From: a virus
DNA length: 46,375 nt
Reading direction: 5' to 3' (one strand)
Virus record (IMG/VR): IMGVR_UViG_3300031392_000003
Location: 1-46,375 of that record
Under the pieces are notes generated by a model. The model worked only from the letters and a program-made list of their open reading frames with translations. It did not search any database and was not told where the DNA came from. The first letter of the stretch is position 1; the number at the start of each line of letters is the position of its first letter. Of the stretch, positions 45,366-46,375 are shown piece after piece. Made by a program: the position numbers and the translations under genes.

Positions 45366-45443
45366 ATGTCCGACTTCGCCACGCGCCTGTTCCTGATTAT
45401 GGACCGCCAGCGCGACGATCAACACAAGGAGACAGACAGATGA
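45366..45443 (+). CDS. Short peptide gene before the beta-helix gene, 25 residues
   Basis: ATG 45366 with CGGAGAGAG upstream encodes MSDFATRLFLIMDRQRDDQH plus five residues, and its TGA overlaps the next ATG (ATGA). The AAGGAG ribosome site of the beta-helix gene lies in its last codons. It may serve translational coupling rather than code for a functional product. Confidence 0.45.
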   Translation: MSDFATRLFLIMDRQRDDQHKETDR

Positions 45444-46111
45444 AAGAGCAAACTCACAATTTCGGAGACGGCAACGGCCCCGTTCCTGCGCACAGGCATA
45501 TTAAAGGCAACGGGTGGGTGGCTGATACGGCTAACGTACATAATAGCGCGTACATTGGAGAAGATGCGCTGGTCTACGGCAATGCGCTGGTCTACGGCAA
45601 TGCGCTGGTCTCCGGCGATGCGCTGGTACACGACAATGCGCTGGTCTACGGCAATGCGCGGGTCTACGGCGATGCGTGGGTCTCCGGCAGTGCGCGGGTC
45701 TACGGCAATGTGCTTGTCTACGGCGATGCGCGGGTCTCCGGCAATGCGCGGGTCCGCGGCGATGCGCTGGTCTACGGCAATGCGCTGGTCTCCGGCGATG
45801 CGCGGGTCCGCGGCGATGCGTGGGTCTCCGGCAGTGCGCGGGTCTACGGCAATGCGCTTGTCTACGGCGATGCGCGGGTCTCCGGCAATGCGCTGGTCAA
45901 GCGCGGGGTGTACACGTCTACGCCTACAAGCATAACCCGATCAGATGGGTACATGTTCACCTTGCAATCGGACGGATCGATTGTCGCTGGGTGCCGCGAC
46001 TTTACGCCTGACGAGGCGAAAGCCCATTGGGGCCACCCTAAGCACCACAAACATCGTGAAAGCATGGCAATTGTCACCGCTCTGAATGCAATCGCTGCCG
46101 AGCGACAGTAA
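45440..46111 (+). CDS. Left-handed beta-helix (hexapeptide-type) repeat protein
   Basis: A 223-residue protein. Residues 1-40 form a short N-terminal part (GWVADTANVHNSAYIGEDAL). From about 40 to 155, six-residue units of the type (A/G)x(A/G)xVxG repeat about 19 times (ALVYGNALVYGNALVSGDAL), predicting a left-handed beta-helix. The C-terminal domain (SITRSDGYMFTLQSDGSIVA, then GCRDFTPDEAKAHW) resembles the end of the pentapeptide protein at 12940. Acyltransferase-type catalytic His is not evident. It is probably a structural or binding rod in the cytoplasm. Confidence 0.8.
   Translation: MKEQTHNFGDGNGPVPAHRHIKGNGWVADTANVHNSAYIGEDALVYGNALVYGNALVSGDALVHDNALVYGNARVYGDAWVSGSARVYGNVLVYGDARVSGNARVRGDALVYGNALVSGDARVRGDAWVSGSARVYGNALVYGDARVSGNALVKRGVYTSTPTSITRSDGYMFTLQSDGSIVAGCRDFTPDEAKAHWGHPKHHKHRESMAIVTALNAIAAERQ
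45555..45905 (+). repeat. 18-bp coding repeats of the beta-helix gene
   Basis: Units such as GCGCTGGTCTACGGCAAT and GCGCGGGTCTCCGGCGAT repeat at 18-base spacing. Near-identical longer blocks recur (for example at 45658 and 45838), indicating recent expansion by slippage or unequal recombination. Confidence 0.85.
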
Positions 46112-46156
46112 ACTCAACGGGGCCAAGCGCCCCCATTACCACAGGAAGAAAGAGAA

Positions 46157-46375
46157 ATGAACATCACCGAGACGGCCAAGCTGTACGCCGCCCAAATAAG
46201 CCCTGAGATTGACGCGCATGCTGCCCGCGCCTGTTCCTCTTCCCGCAGCGGGTTGGCTGATGCTGGTGGGGCTAGGCGCGCTTTTGATAAAAGGAAAATC
46301 CTATACAACATGAAAGCGTCTGAGATCAGACTTATAGACAAACTAGAAGAAGGACTACACAATGGAAACAGTACC
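46157..46375 (+). CDS. Open partial gene at the right edge, probable chimera
   Basis: ATG 46157 with AGGAAGAAAGAG upstream starts a frame that runs off the window (NITETAKLYAAQISPEIDAH, later MKASEIRLIDKLEEGLHN). The first 40 codons are GC-rich and the last 30 AT-rich, so the frame crosses the edge of the foreign insert. The native gene may start at ATG 46310, whose ATGA overlaps the stop of the small VPLPA-like frame. Confidence 0.5.
   Translation, partial: MNITETAKLYAAQISPEIDAHAARACSSSRSGLADAGGARRAFDKRKILYNMKASEIRLIDKLEEGLHNGNST
46218..46313 (+). CDS. VPLPA-type sorting-signal-like peptide, 31 residues
   Basis: The frame from ATG 46218 reads MLPAPVPLPAAGWLMLVGLG then ALLIKGKSYTT. The VPLPAAGWLMLVGLGALL pattern is that of the VPLPA-CTERM protein-sorting tail known from Rhodobacteraceae: a proline-box, a hydrophobic helix and basic residues. 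No exported protein precedes it, and it overlaps the frame from 46157. It is either a captured host gene end or a small membrane peptide. Confidence 0.4.
   Translation: MLPAPVPLPAAGWLMLVGLGALLIKGKSYTT

Larger units (their letters stand above)
44366..46290 (+). other. GC-rich insert of foreign composition
   Basis: From about 44390 to about 46285 the sequence turns strongly GC-rich with GC-ending codons, unlike the AT-leaning, T/A-ending codons on both sides. AT-rich sequence returns at about 46286 (TTGATAAAAGGAAAATCC). The left edge is a 36-base near-duplicate of the start of the gene at 44952. The contents are a nuclease fragment, small genes, a beta-helix gene and a VPLPA-like peptide. Horizontal acquisition is likely. 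Confidence 0.7.

Noticed and set aside
45555-45905. 18-base repeats as a possible CRISPR or iteron array
   Set aside because: They are in-frame hexapeptide codons of the beta-helix gene, without spacers.
1-46375. tRNA genes, integrase, repressor, or attachment sites
   Set aside because: I looked through the gaps and protein products and found no cloverleaf sequence, recombinase motif or cI-like repressor. A virulent lifestyle is the simplest reading.

Overview
The window is a continuous piece of a tailed-phage genome. Every gene I can support lies on the + strand, genes are tightly packed (many ATGA and TAATG overlaps), and there is no integrase, repressor, rRNA or tRNA gene. The structural genes (capsid, connectors, tail tube, frameshifted tail chaperone, 1814-residue tape measure) point to a long non-contractile tail, so a siphovirus. 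The replication and transcription genes are of T7 type: single-subunit RNA polymerase, gp2.5-like SSB, family A DNA polymerase, flap exonuclease and gp4-like primase-helicase. A B12-dependent ribonucleotide reductase and one short peptide with a VPLPA-type C-terminus suggest a host in the Rhodobacterales (marine Alphaproteobacteria). The host call is an inference.

Layout. 1-4.4 kb: end of an upstream morphogenesis gene, major capsid protein, head-tail connectors, tail terminator, tail tube, a phage promoter with a 5' hairpin, tail chaperones G and GT, and a gp10-like neck protein. 4.5-9.9 kb: tape measure gene, closed by a hairpin that recurs after rIIB. No distal-tail, fibre or lysis genes follow it, so they must lie outside the window. 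10-17.7 kb: an early-type region of small genes (many membrane peptides, two pentapeptide-repeat proteins), built from repeated promoter-like leaders and a perfect 342-bp duplication. 17.7-21.3 kb: an HTH protein and the RNA polymerase, whose gene is split by a group I intron carrying an HNH endonuclease. 22-31.4 kb: replication genes behind a second phage promoter, with a GIY-YIG nuclease and an intein in the helicase. 31.5-39.6 kb: a third phage promoter, class II RNR, glutaredoxin, rIIA and rIIB. 39.7-44.4 kb: a 730-residue conserved phage protein and many small genes. 44.4-46.3 kb: a GC-rich insert of foreign look with a truncated VRR-NUC nuclease and a left-handed beta-helix protein.

How it fits together. 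Three copies of a promoter close to the SP6 consensus (core TTAGGTGACGTTAAAGA) stand before the tail, replication and nucleotide-metabolism blocks. They are the obvious targets of the phage RNA polymerase. The small-gene region upstream of the polymerase instead carries TATAAT-bearing repeats that look like host-read early promoters. The simplest reading is that host polymerase transcribes the small genes and the phage polymerase, and the phage polymerase then reads replication, nucleotide and structural genes. In this reading polymerase output also depends on intron splicing, and the helicase on protein splicing.
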